From Pararge aegeria (Eukaryota; Arthropoda; Insecta; Lepidoptera; Nymphalidae): a stretch of DNA of 64,000 nt. Shown here in pieces: positions 33,681-44,244 of this stretch. The notes beneath the pieces are model-generated. The model was not told the origin of the DNA. It saw nothing but the letters and a program-made list of their open reading frames with translations, and did not search any database. Where the stretch lies: contig NC_053197.1 of NCBI RefSeq assembly GCF_905163445.1, positions 3,906,001 to 3,970,000 on the forward strand, given 5' to 3'. The position numbers were made by a program, and so were the translations under genes. Position 1 is the first letter of the stretch. Each line of letters begins with the position of its first letter.

Positions 33681-34512
33681 TCTAGAAGGAAAACGGTTTA
33701 AAATCCTATTATTGTTAATATATAGACAACGTAGTAAGTAGTTATATGCGGCCAAGGAGCGCGCTTGCCTAAACGATGTCTCTTCAGTCTTGATTCAAAG
33801 GAGGGTTCCTTTTTAATTATAAGTATCGGAGAAGGTAAGGGCGTTGTAGATCTTTCAAAGAAGCCAAACCTTTCGTACTCATCGATGGTAATTTCATCGG
33901 CCCTACCAAATCGAATATTTACCTTGTGACTTATAATTAAAAATGCTAGCTAATGCTAGCTAATGCTAGCTAGCAAACGGTGAAGCATTGGTTTCAAAAA
34001 GTTTACTTCTTCAATAATAGTTTTCAAATCTTTTGAAAACTATTATTGCCTAAATTGAAAGACGTAAAAAACTATATAATTTCTATTTTTCAATAGAAAA
34101 ATACAAATCTTTTTTAAAAAGTAAATCACCTTAATCAAAAATACACGTAGACGGTAGAATACAGACAAAACAATTATTTGAAATAGTTCCCTATTTCTTA
34201 TTTACAATTTCCAGTATCTACGGGGGTTGTATAAATACCAAAGTTAAGTTTGTAATAAATTCAGAACTTACTCTGCTTATCAGATGTTACTCGACGATTC
34301 GCGGGGTCATATTTTATGCCGCTGTATTCTAAGATGTGTGTAAGTGTAGACGCGTCAGACGTACTCCATATTGGCTATGTTGAAACAAGGCAATTGCCCG
34401 GCATTAAAGCGCGCGCTTTTTCATGTGACATGAATATGTAAGTAACTAATAAGTATCAAAAATACTTAGCATTTTAGGACCATTGTACAAATTGTACTTC
34501 TACTATTCAATT
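33681..34512. other. Unassigned sequence with a small direct array
   Basis: Three tandem TAATGCTAGC units at about 33946-33975, and the hairpin at 34012-34048. No gene seen. Confidence 0.5.
34012..34048. repeat. Perfect 17-bp inverted repeat, 3-nt loop
   Basis: CAATAATAGTTTTCAAA at 34012-34028 and its complement at 34032-34048 around TCT. Confidence 0.9.
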
Positions 34513-34715
34513 GTTTCTTGCTCTTCTTCTTCTTCTCCTTTTTCTCCTTCTTCTCCTCCTGGGTTTGTTTCTGTACTTGATCAGCCGGTACCTTTCGTTG
34601 TACCTAGTGTCACTGGTACGGCTTCACTCTGGGTTACTCCAGTCAGCTCATGTCACTTCAGAAACAGGTCGTCCAGAGCTTCAGGGAGTGATGCTGGGGA
34701 ACCAAGGTATGCTAT
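34513..34715 (-). mobile_element. 3' end of the I/R1-type LINE, second copy
   Basis: Antisense. A (TTC)n stretch corresponds to the (GAA)n near the element's 3' end, followed by GTTGTACCTAGTGTCACTGG, TACTCCAG and GGGAACCAAGGTATGCT, which parallels 59910-60095 block by block. It stops sharply after ATGCT, as expected of a 5'-truncated insertion. About 60 C-terminal codons of ORF2 are represented, with lost frame. Confidence 0.75.
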
Positions 34716-35752
34716 GTAAAGCTTTCTTATACTTTAAATATATCAAATATGCCCGGAATATTTCTTACAGTAAAAAAGTAAACACGGAATGGGATTGTTC
34801 AATAAGATTTTCCAATTTCATCCTTTGTCGACACCTGTCTCACTTGCTATGGAGAAAATGAATATTTCGCGACAATTCCTATGCAGTTTGTGGTTGAACG
34901 GGATTTTTACCTTCGCATATCAAGAGTTTCCGCGTAAAATTGAACTGTATACAAAGGTTGACGAGCCAATTTAATATATATTATTAATTTATATTATTAT
35001 TCTGACAGTTACCATACTTCTAAGCGCAATAATTAAAAAAAAGCATTTATATTTACTACAACAGTGAGCGGACGTATTATTTCTTCGTATCCCCAAGAAC
35101 GATAATGACAATATCGTACGCTTAAAGAGCCATTAAAGCTCTGAAGAGGTTTCTAAGAAATAATTACCTCCTTACAAGCGTATGACACAGTAGCTTATAT
35201 CAAAAGATGCATTATTAAATTCTCTTTTATTAATTAAAAGCCATTCTTATGTGCCTTTTAATCGTATTTTCTTCCTTAAAATACAAAATGTGGTTATGTG
35301 GCTTTCTTTGTACATCTTTATTAAATGAATATAGTATTTAATATAATAACTATTTTAAAACGATTGCGCTTTTCACTATTCCTATTACATTTCACATTAC
35401 CTAACAAGAAACTTTGTACAATTCCGACATAAAAAATACCAAATCTATTATCAATCAATATCGAAGTTAAGTCGGTGACTTTATTTACTCAACTTCTTTC
35501 TTCTATACATAGTACATAGTTTATCCGATTTGTCCCCCTAAAGCCCGCGACGAATTTAGAGCCTGAAGCCTTAAGTATATATAAGTATATAAGTATTTTT
35601 GTAGGGAGAAAAAAGTAACTGAAAATTAAATGTAAATGGCGGTGATTTCACTCTTTCTTTTCTAATTTATGCAAAGCCAGGGCGGGTCACTAGACATATT
35701 GATTAACCCACGACTGGATAAATATTGCAACTGGATAAGCATTACTTGCAAG
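34716..35752. other. AT-rich DNA, no gene seen
   Basis: Short AT-rich frames only; no family recognised. Confidence 0.4.
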
Positions 35753-36100
35753 TCTATACTAATATTATAAAGAGAAAAGATGGTTTTGTTTGTTTGTATG
35801 TTTGTATCCCAATAGGCTCCAAAAGTACTGTACCGATTGTTACCACTTCTGCGCCAAAAGGAAGCTAAACTACCACGAAATAACATAGACTGTAACTTTT
35901 TTTTTTATTGAGTTCCTTAAGAAAATTGCATTGAATGCGCTATTTAGACTCTTAATGAAAAAGTTATTCTTAAAAACTACATCCGATTTAAAAAAAAAAT
36001 AACTTAAAAATATCTTTAGAACTACATATCTCCAAAATATAAAGTTCCTACGGGATGCTACAAACAAAACGACGGATGAAGTCGCGGGCAAGAGCTACTA
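35753..36100 (+). mobile_element. Helitron-like non-autonomous element (family M)
   Basis: Starts TCTATACTAATATTATAAAG and ends at GTCGCGGGCAAGAGCTACTA. Within are (TTTG)n, CCAATAGGCTCC and AAGGAAGCTAAACTACC, typical of a widespread lepidopteran short Helitron-like family. No coding sequence. The usual CTAGT end is changed to CTACT. Confidence 0.65.
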
Positions 36101-36631
36101 CAATATAAAAATTGTAATTCCAACTATATCTTAAATCCAAAAGTCTTGAAAGTACAAAGTCTGAGCTAAAGCTAAGCTTGCTTTATATATTGCAACCTTT
36201 AGTATGAAATCGGTAAGTACACAATCCTTTAAACGATACGAAACATTCATCAAATAAATGTAAATCAATCAACACAAATGGACGAACGGCCATTCAAGAT
36301 TTAAGGTTCTTAATGCGAAATCAATTTTAGGGAAATACAAAGCAATATGGATATTCCGTTTCAATAAAAAACCTCTGAGGGTTATGCGAAAATCCCAACA
36401 TTTTTCTGTAACGATCAACGAATTTCTTATAATATGTTATTTGATAAAAACGCTTATATGTTTTGAGAAATTCTTATTTTTAACCTTAGCTTCGCCAGCT
36501 TGGATTTAAGCGGACACATAAGATGGCTTATTACCAACGCTGTTTGAATCTGCTCGGAGTGTTTTAAAAACCAAGCAATGGAATTGCATTTTTATTGACA
36601 CTGCTTTGCTATGCTGGAAAGTGGTTTAGTT
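36101..36631. other. AT-rich DNA, no gene seen
   Basis: No family recognised. Confidence 0.4.
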
Positions 36632-36864
36632 AAATAAATAAATACACTACGACAATACACACACCGCCATCTAGCCCCAAAGTAAGCGTAGCTTGTGTTA
36701 TAGGTACTAAGACGACTGATGAATATTTTTATGAATAATATGCATGAATACTTAGAACATACATATAAACACCTAGACACTGAAAAACATTCATGCTCAT
36801 CACACAAACATTTTCCAGTTGTGGGAATCGAACCCACGGCCTTGGGCTTCTGCGACTGGCCGAA
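36632..36864 (-). repeat. SINE-B copy, head slightly truncated
   Basis: Antisense: ACAATACACACACCGCCATC, AAGCGTAGCTTGTGTTA, CAAACATTTTCCAGTTGTGG and GAATCGAACCCACGGCC. The start of the head is replaced after CTTGGGCTTC. Confidence 0.9.
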
Positions 36865-36892
36865 CCTTCTGGCCTATGAAGCATTCATACAT

Positions 36893-37015
36893 TTTACATG
36901 TTACACTAATGTTAGTGATGGCGATAACTGCATTCGTTAACTTAAAACTAAAGCTATGAGGGTTCCAAACGCGCCCTGGTCGAAGAAGAGCCCACAACAA
37001 ACTTAGCCAGGTTAT
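36893..37015 (-). mobile_element. CR1-like LINE 3' end (repeat F)
   Basis: Antisense: GTGATGGCGATAACTGCATT, AAACTAAAGCTATGAGGGTT and CGAAGAAGAGCCC, the complement of the 59640 block. Confidence 0.7.
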
Positions 37016-37139
37016 CATCAGTCTCTTTCACACAATGCATCCATCTTCTTTGTCTTCTACAACCTTTGTGTCTTTCCAAATACAATATGTTTAACATTCC
37101 TCTGGTTACATATTTATTCTTGAGTAGCTTATCAAAATT

Positions 37140-37726
37140 CAAAATTCATTTATTTTAAGTAGGCCTAATATAAGCACTTTTGAAACGTCAAGTCTGACTG
37201 TGTGTGAATTTACCACTGGTTCGGAAGGCAGATTCTACCGAGAAGAAGCCGACAAGAAACTTAGCAGTTGCTCTTTTCCAATATCAACAATTTACATTTT
37301 ACATTTTAAAATTCATTTTTCTATCTTGTGAGAGATGAAAGCGGAGCCGGATGCTTCAAGCAACCTTGGCATTAAGAAATTCATCAATTGTATAGTAACC
37401 TCGCTGTAATAAATGTGTTTTAAAAAATTCTTTAAACTTATGCATTGGCAGGTCCAAAATCACCTTAGGAATCATATTATAATAGCGTATACTCAATCCC
37501 ACAAATGACTTCTGTACCTTTCGTAGACGATATGCAGATGACACTAATTTATGACCATTTCTTGTAAGCCGACTGTTTATGTCCACTTTTTTTTTATAAA
37601 GACTAATAGGTTGTCTTACAAGTAGTATATTATTATAAATATATTGTGAAGCTACAGTAAGTATGCCTATTTCTTTAAACTTCTCACGGAGGGATTCGCG
37701 TGATTTAAGTTTATATATTGATTTTT
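37140..37726 (-). mobile_element. CR1-like LINE, 3' end with coding C-terminus
   Basis: A minus-strand frame (stop at 37356) gives the C-terminal end of a CR1/Jockey-type reverse transcriptase protein: SRESLREKFKEIGILTVASQ, YIYNNILLVR, HKFKEFFKTHL and GYYTIDEFLNAKVA. The same ending, with substitutions, is seen at 59145-59602. The first about 20 residues of the open frame come from neighbouring repeat C and are not element sequence. Downstream is about 215 bp of UTR with CCGGCTCCGCTTTCATCTC, TTGGAAAAGAGCAACTGCT and AGTAGGCCTA-type landmarks, and a TTTGAATTTTGA tail. No catalytic motif remains. Confidence 0.8.
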
Positions 37727-37925
37727 TAGTGACAGAGCTCGTCCAGGGAAGTAATATCAACATGCATATTTCTGCCGAAAAGCAGCATTATAGCAATTCT
37801 GCGTTCCGGTCTGAATGGCGCAGCAGCCGCTTTAATTACAGGCATGCCATGCTTAGTATTGTTTTGTATATAGGCTACGGTTCTCCGCTTGCCATCAAGT
37901 GGGCCATCTGCTTGTACCATCAATT
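37727..37925 (+). repeat. Repeat C copy 3
   Basis: TAGTGACAGAGCTCGTCCAG, ATATTTCTGCCGAAAAGCAG, TTTAATTACAGGCATGCC, then CGCTTGCCATCAAGTGGGCC. The last phrase resembles the other strand of repeat T at 53190. Confidence 0.65.
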
Positions 37926-37965
37926 ATAACTATAAAAAATAACATCATTTGAACACCACAAAGCA

Positions 37966-38215
37966 AAATTCAAAAAATTCAAAATTCATTTATTTCAAGT
38001 AGGCCTAATATAAGCACGTTTGAAACGTCAACTCTGTCTGTGTGTAGTGACTCTACCACCGGTCCGGAAGGCAGATTCTACCGAGAAGAAGCCGGCAAGA
38101 AACTCAGCAGTTGCTCTTTTCTAATATCAACAATTTACATTTTACATTTTAAAATTCATTTTTCTATGTTGTGAGAGATGAAAGCGGAGCCGGACGCTTC
38201 CAAGCAACCTCAGAT
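37966..38215 (-). mobile_element. CR1-like LINE 3' UTR, second copy
   Basis: Same tail and UTR as 37140-37355 (AAAATTCATTTATTTCAAGT, GACTCTACCACCGGTCC, GCCGGCAAGAAACTCAGCAG), without coding sequence. Two close copies in one orientation. Confidence 0.85.
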
Positions 38216-38889
38216 TTCAACACCCACTGCGTACGAACTTCGATTTGGTCGTGAATTAATAACCACTCCTCTATTTTTTTCATTTAATTCTAAAGTAAAA
38301 TAGCTGTCTATCTATCAGCTCTGTTATAAAATTCAACCGCAGCGGAAAAAGTATGAAAATTTTTAAAGGCTGGTGGAGCATCGACGGCCGCTTCGTCATG
38401 ATTGACAGATTCATTTGTTACTTGACATTCCGCACCAAGCCTCGCGGTATTGAGAGGGGAATTTGACTGCCTACAGCTTTGCTCTGGAAACCATATGAGA
38501 TAGACTTTTGGAATCATGATTATGGTATATTTTTTCTAATCCACTATTAGTTAGACAATTACTGCAATCTCATCTGGTTTATAAATCTAAAAATAATCGG
38601 GGCTCAGCGCCGTTACTTATTACCTGATGGAGTTACTTATTATATGAAATCGAAGGAGATCTGTCGATTTCGGCATCGGCAGAAAGAGAGCCGTAGCTTA
38701 GTGGTCAAAACGCTGAGTCCGCGATTGCAGGTTCAAATCCGGTCGGTTCGGAAAATTTTAATATGCATTTTAATTTTATTAAATTGATATTTGCTCCAAG
38801 CGTATTTAAGAACACTATTAAAAATTAGCTACATTCGCGATAAGGCTGATTTAAATATATGTTACTTATTTTGGCATTGGCAGGAGGAG
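38216..38889. other. Mixed, with a tRNA-like SINE head
   Basis: 38688-38752 reads GAGCCGTAGCTTAGTGGTC and GCAGGTTCAAATCCGG, that is A- and B-box-like blocks. No acceptor stem can be paired, so this is a SINE head rather than a tRNA gene. Nothing recognised in 38216-38680. Confidence 0.45.
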
Positions 38890-39072
38890 CGCCGAACCTT
38901 AGTGATCAACTCGCACGCACCACTGACTTTTCGGAGTTATGTGCGTTTTTAACTTAAGCAATTCAAATAACTTGCTTAACCCTGAAGGAAAACATCGTGA
39001 GGAAACCTGCAACCCTGTAGTGTGGGAAACCCGTGCCTTGTTATGGGCCGGTAATGGATTAATATGATATGT
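38890..39072 (+). repeat. SINE-A fragment
   Basis: CTTTTCGGAGTTATGTGCGT, AAGGAAAACATCGTGAGGAA, GGAAACCCGTGCCTTG and GGGCCGGTAATGGATT. Head degraded; the middle (GGGCCAGCG region) deleted. Confidence 0.75.
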
Positions 39073-39082
39073 ATGCCAGTTA

Positions 39083-39160
39083 TTTATAACTGCCTCATTT
39101 GGTCTAAAGGTTAGCATGGGTCCTGGGTTCGAATCCCGGGTTTGGCAAAAGCTTATTATG
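39083..39160 (+). repeat. tRNA-like SINE head
   Basis: TTTGGTCTAAAGGTTAGCAT and GGGTTCGAATCCCGGG resemble A and B boxes 35 bp apart. No cloverleaf with a paired acceptor stem is evident. Confidence 0.4.
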
Positions 39161-39727
39161 TGTTGAGTTTTTTTTGTTAAATAATTCTCAATACCAGCTC
39201 ATCAAGTCATAAACAGTTTATGGTGTCAAACGGCCCGTCAGATCACTAACCTATATCAGCGTAATGCGACTATGCTTTAAAATCTTATCTCCTACGCGAT
39301 AAGAGGGCTTCGCCCATCAGTGTGAGGTTAACAGGCTGATGGTGTGAAGAAGTAACTGCAGTAACAATCTGCAAATGAAAGCTGAAATTTAGTTAGAAAA
39401 TTTGTACCAGAATTGCATTCTAGCGCAAACAAATCAGTTTTCGTTTCGTTCCATAAACTCTGTTTACGAACGAGCGATTTTGCACATTCATTTCCATTTT
39501 TGTTGATATTTCCTACGGATGGAAACTACTAACTAGATAAATTGTAGTTCCACTATTTTAACGGAATGTAAATTTATGAGAACTGTACGTTCGAGAAAAT
39601 GCCGATTTCTCTGCGGTCGCAGATGTTATCGGATCCTAGCGCTACACATTTGCGCAAATGTTGGACCAAAATATCTTTGGAGACATTCAAAGTTCTGATT
39701 ATTGAAAACTATCAGATAATATAATCA
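39161..39727. other. Unassigned sequence
   Basis: No family or gene recognised. Confidence 0.4.
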
Positions 39728-40170
39728 GTCTTCGAACAGTGCGTCTTGCCAGTGATAACTTACGGATCTGAGACATGGTCGCTAACTATAGGCCTCATAA
39801 GAAGGCTCAGAGTCACTCACCGGGCGATAGAGAGAGCTTTGTTAGGAGATCGTGTTCTACGTGATCAAATCAGAAATGAGGAGATCCGCAGAAGAACTAA
39901 AGTTACCGACATAGCTGAGCGAGGCGCGAAGCTGAAATGGCAATGGGCGGGGCACCTCTAGCTTGGAGAACCGATAGACGTCGGGTCTTAAGGTGCTAGA
40001 ATGGCAACCCCGCACCGGTAAACGCAGCGTAGGTCGGCTCCCAACGAGGTGGACAGATGACATTAGGCGATTAGCTTGGAGCCGCTAGAGGCAAGCGGCC
40101 CAGGACCGTGTATTATGGGACTCCTTACAAAAGACCTATGTCTAGCAGTCAGTTAGTTGAGGTGATGATC
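39728..40170 (+). mobile_element. RTE-type LINE, truncated
   Basis: Begins CAGTCTTCGAACAGTGCGTC. The frame to 39961 reads YGSETWSLTIGLIRRLRVTH and KWQWAGHL, then stops. The nucleotide match goes on through CAACGAGGTGGACAGATGAC to TATGTCTAGCAGTCAG. Tail reduced to GATGATC. Confidence 0.9.
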
Positions 40171-40182
40171 ATATAATGCAAA

Positions 40183-40420
40183 TAATTTTGCTGTGTGGTG
40201 ACGGCAGATCAGAATACAGTTGTAACCACAACTCTTCCACGAATATCGTACGAGGCGACTAGGGGAATATAACGCAGAACGGGCTCCAGCGTACTGTGTT
40301 CTACCACCACCAACGATCACCAACCTGTGTGCCCAGCGTGGTGATTATGGGCGAATCCTCACCTTGGGAGAGGCCTTTAGTCCAGCAGTGGAATGTTAAA
40401 GGCTTTAGATGATGATATAC
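40183..40420 (+). repeat. Repeat D, fullest copy
   Basis: GTGTGGTGACGGCAGATCAG, CGTACGAGGCGACTAGGGGA, TGCCCAGCGTGGTGATTATG, GAGAGGCCTTTAGTCCAGCA and a GATGATGATAT end. The last block resembles the RTE tail, so it may have used RTE machinery. Confidence 0.75.
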
Positions 40421-41364
40421 ATGAGAGGAATATTCTCATATCAATTGTCCTTTAAGTTAATAAATAAATAAAATAAAATAAATAAATAATGTTGTGTAAC
40501 TAACTTTTGCGTAAGAATTCGGCCTGGTGCATTTGTTTTTTCGGGATACAAAGTAGCTTTTTTCCTTGGTGTGATTGTCTTATAAGTGGAATACCAAATA
40601 TCCCAAAAAATATTATAATTTTATTCATACTACATTTATTACGTAAACTTATGTACCTATCTAAACCTTCAACTGATAATTATTTATACAGATTGACAAA
40701 ATTAATTATTAATTACAATTAAATACAATAATTTATTTATTTAGTGTCAAAACAACATATAACTAATTATTAAAAAGTCAGAACAGGCACAAAGACAGCT
40801 TTTCTCTAAAGATTAATGTTAAAAAAGTTAAAGTATATTAAAGGGAATAAGTAAGAGTAAGTACGTAAATGTACTAGAATTTGAAAAACTTAGTACGCAC
40901 AATTGGAGTAAACACGAGAATATTTACTTTTTGTTACCGTTTAAAGTAGTAGGTAAACCTCTTAGTAGCATATTATAAAACTAATATTTTACTGCATAAA
41001 TATTCACGAGCTTACGCCGAATACTTATGAATATTTCAGGGATTGTAGGAAAGCTGTTCGGCCCAATTCATGAGTGTCTGAACTGTGGACTGGAAATTCA
41101 AGTGTAATTTTCTAAAAGCCATCTGTGTTACTATTAAATCTGATGGTTGAAGATGTTACATTTGTCTATTATGAATGAAATATATTTGAAGTAAATACCT
41201 ATTTAGCCGAGTTGAGTGTTAAAATAAATGACACTATTTATACGCAGTATGAGTGGAACTAGAGCAGCTTCAAGTATTGACAATTAAAAGGTATTGTTCG
41301 CAATTTCAAAATTAAATTATTTAGTTAAACCGTAGTAGTGACTCTTATAATAATTATTTATAAG
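40421..41364. other. AT-rich DNA, no gene seen
   Basis: An AAATA-rich stretch at 40455-40490. No family recognised. Confidence 0.4.
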
Positions 41365-41650
41365 AATGTTGAGTCGACCGTTATTGTACCGATCGTCGTT
41401 TCAGTCAATGGTCTTTTCACGAAAAGCTTCGACCAACATCTTAAGAAGCTTTCGCTTGGTTGTTGGATCAAGGGTCGGATACAGAAGGCAGTAGTCCTTG
41501 AAACGGCGGGTATTGTAAGGAGGTTCCTCACTCTGGAGCCCTGACCGCCGGTTGCTTGGGCATTCAAAAGCCCCGCAAGCGGAGGGTGAAAGTTTTTTTT
41601 TTATAAATTTTTAATAGTGTTTTTTATTTTGTTTTTAAGCATTGTTAATA
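41365..41650 (+). mobile_element. LINE C-terminal fragment (family J), copy 1
   Basis: The frame from about 41365 to the stop at 41542-41544 reads VESTVIVPIVVSVNGLFTKS then FDQHLKKLSLGCWIKGRIQK and AVVLETAGIVRRFLTLEP. The pattern (VPIVVS-NGL, then IQKAVVLET-IVRRFL) is a C-terminal signature I know from lepidopteran non-LTR reverse transcriptase proteins. About 100 bp of UTR follow, with GCCCCGCAAGCGGAG and poly-T. The inverted copy at 51945-52229 has the same frame and the same 5' limit. Confidence 0.7.
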
Positions 41651-42133
41651 TTTTAAAGAATAAAATAAAGAAAAAGAATAAATGATAGAGAAAAATTTAT
41701 AAGTAGATACTAATTTGCAGGTATGCAAAAGAAAATTTTGGTCTTAATATTGTATTCGTTAAGTCAAATACAAAGGTATACGAGTAGGTTCATAGGAGTA
41801 GGTACGTAAGTGCACACACGGTTTTCTCACATTAATAGAAGTCAAAAGCAAATAGATATCTCTCAGCTTTTAACATGGAGCTCATAACAAAGCTTTCGAC
41901 AAAATCGGAACACGGACTAATTTTCACTGACGTTGACTTATGTAACTTTCTATGACGACTTCCGCTAAGTTTACCCGCTATTTTGTCTGTTATAAGGTAG
42001 CTACATACGTTTTTAAGAATTTCCTTACTTAGATCTAAATGGGTTTCGTTGATACTTATATAATGCGTTATGCATAGACAATTTTTTAAGGTTAATACGA
42101 TATGGACAAATATTTTTTTTTTCCCAAATTAAT
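41651..42133. other. AT-rich DNA, no gene seen
   Basis: No family recognised. Confidence 0.4.
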
Positions 42134-42395
42134 CGACGATCGATTGGCGCAGTGGGCCAGCTTTCCGATTCCAAGGCTGTGGGTTCGATTCCTACCACTT
42201 TATATTGTTTCTGAGAAAAACAAGTTATTTTTGTTGACAGGATGTTTATCTGTTATCCTTATAAATATATTATAAGTATTAATGTATATTATTATCCGTA
42301 AAAATATGCATCAGTCAACTACACTACTAGCACGCATAACGCAAGCTACGTTTACTGTGGGGCTAGATGGCGATGTGTGTATTTTCGCAGTATAT
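42134..42395 (+). repeat. SINE-B copy
   Basis: CGATTGGCGCAGTGGGCCAG, GGGTTCGATTCCTACCA, ACAGGATGTTTATCTGTTAT, CTAGCACGCATAACGCAAGC and GGGGCTAGATGGCGATGTG. Confidence 0.9.
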
Positions 42396-42477
42396 TAATT
42401 AATTAATTTATTTATTTATCATTATTGTGAACCCATTAGCGGCTTACAATGAGAAATATTTAGGCACACAGAAATAT

Positions 42478-42685
42478 TTAGTCCACACTGGGCCAGCGTG
42501 GTGGACGGAGTGTTGATTCCACACGCCTTTATGAACCCTCAGGCATGTAGGTTTCCTCACGATGTTTTCCTTCACCGACGAAGCAAGTATTATTTTAATT
42601 TCTTAAGCCCACGTAACTTAAAATACGTGCTGGGATTCGAACTCGGCCTCCCGAAAGTGAACCACTACCCACTAGGCTATCAGTT
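42478..42685 (-). repeat. SINE-A copy, tail truncated
   Basis: Antisense: CACACTGGGCCAGCGTGGTG begins in the plus sense and so looks locally inverted. The rest is antisense: CCTCACGATGTTTTCCTTCA, GGGATTCGAACTCGGCC and CCACTAGGCTATC. Confidence 0.8.
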
Positions 42686-44244
42686 AATAAAAAATATAGG
42701 AACAAAAAAAAGCTTTTTGGTTTTATTATTTAATTAATTGAGTGGCCCTTGAGTTCGAAATCTTTAAAAAAAACGAAGCATTTTTTTTAAAGTAATTACT
42801 ACGCATGTAGGTTTGGGTTTTTTAGAAACTGCCAAAATGAAGAGCTAACGAGTTGTCACTGCCGTTGCTCAACACCGGGAAGCCTGAGTGGACTGTCAAG
42901 TGGTAAATTAAACTGCCAATCATGGATGGAGGGGAAATGGATTGAATTGTTCCCGTAATGGATGGTATAAATGTTACACATTTTTTGAGACGACTAATGC
43001 CAGTTTTGACATTTTCCAAAAAAAATTTCTCTTTCTTAAGATTAACTTTTTCAAAAAATGTATATCTCTTTTTCGTTAATATATACGTATATTGTAACTT
43101 GTTTAAGTTAGTATGATATTTATCCATAAGATTGAACATAATTCCCGTATTAAGACAAGCCAGTAAACTTTTCACTAATAATTAATAATAATAGAGAAAA
43201 TTTTATTAGGTGGTGTAAAATCCATAATTTTTCCATTGTAAAAATGTATTAATAGCAGTTTCAGTAGCTAATCGGATGCCCAATGATTTGGGTGATGCTA
43301 CAAAAACCAAACGTTTTACCAACTCTTAGATGATTAACGACGTTAGGCGCTTCTAAAGTTACGATACCGATTCGGCGGTTTGTAATGTTTAAGGAACTCG
43401 TAAACTGACGCTTGACAAATATATAAATTATGAATTCGGTTTATTTTAATAACCTTGAGTCCTTACAAAAATGAAAAAATGATAATACAAACGCAAAATA
43501 CCACACTTTTGTACCTCGATTGGTGACACTTATAATGTTAATAATAGCCTAGTAATGTTCTTTGATTAGGCGTTACTTGCTAAGGCATTGCCTTGTTCAT
43601 CTTTAGTGAAATAAAATCAAACAACACTCTTAAAGATCTATATTAGGTTATTAGATATGAAATTGGCGTTTTGTCGTACTAATATAATAATACTAGATCA
43701 ATTTGATTTATCTGAAAGTGAATATGTAAAATTATTCTTTAAGAGAAATAAATGATTCTGTAACCCGAATATGTTTCTATTAATGTTTGCTGATGGTGAT
43801 AACTACATTCGTTAACTGAAAACTAAAGCTAGGAGGGTTCCAAGCGCGTCCTGGTCTTATTATTTAACTTGGAGCAGAAATCCTTACCACCTAACCTAAA
43901 ACTGAGAGAGACTAGTATATCTATTAAGGCTGCTTGCCAGAGCTGTATGAGGCTTCGTTGCTTGGGATGTGTTTGAAACAGACCAGTAAGATTGTTCCCT
44001 TCTGTGCGGCTCAGCTTAGCTTAGCTCTCACGTAAAAGGATTTAGTTAAACTTAGTTAGAAAGGCACAGCCCACTCTGAGGATGCGTTGAAGAAGTTTTA
44101 TAAAAGAGTTTAGTTTTTTTTTGTTTACACAAGTTGATAACTCTTTCTCACCCTAGTACCTACAACTAGGTACAACAGTTGTTCACTCTTATTAGCTTTT
44201 ATTCAAGTTCGCATTTTAATTCAAATTCAAAATTAATTTATTTA
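42686..44244. other. Mostly unassigned; one unexplained open frame
   Basis: A minus-strand frame at 42822-43175 (117 codons) has a Lys-rich middle and no family motif I can name. There is no sign of splice-linked exons or start context, so I do not call a gene. A repeat F remnant lies at 43788-43860. Confidence 0.4.
43788..43860 (-). mobile_element. CR1-like LINE 3' end remnant (repeat F)
   Basis: GATGGTGATAACTACATTCG, AAACTAAAGCTAGGAGGGTT and GCGCGTCCTGGTCT. Confidence 0.6.

Noticed and set aside
34391..34425. GC-rich AAAGCGCGCGCTTT palindrome as a regulatory site
   Set aside because: Isolated, no gene nearby, and short enough to be chance.
38688..39160. tRNA genes, from A/B-box-like sequence
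   Set aside because: No pairable acceptor stem; they have the look of SINE heads. The heads of SINE-A and SINE-B copies were rejected as tRNA genes for the same reason.
42822..43175. Minus-strand open frame of 117 codons as a possible host gene
   Set aside because: No recognisable motif, AT-driven composition, and no neighbouring exon or start context. Kept only as an unexplained frame.
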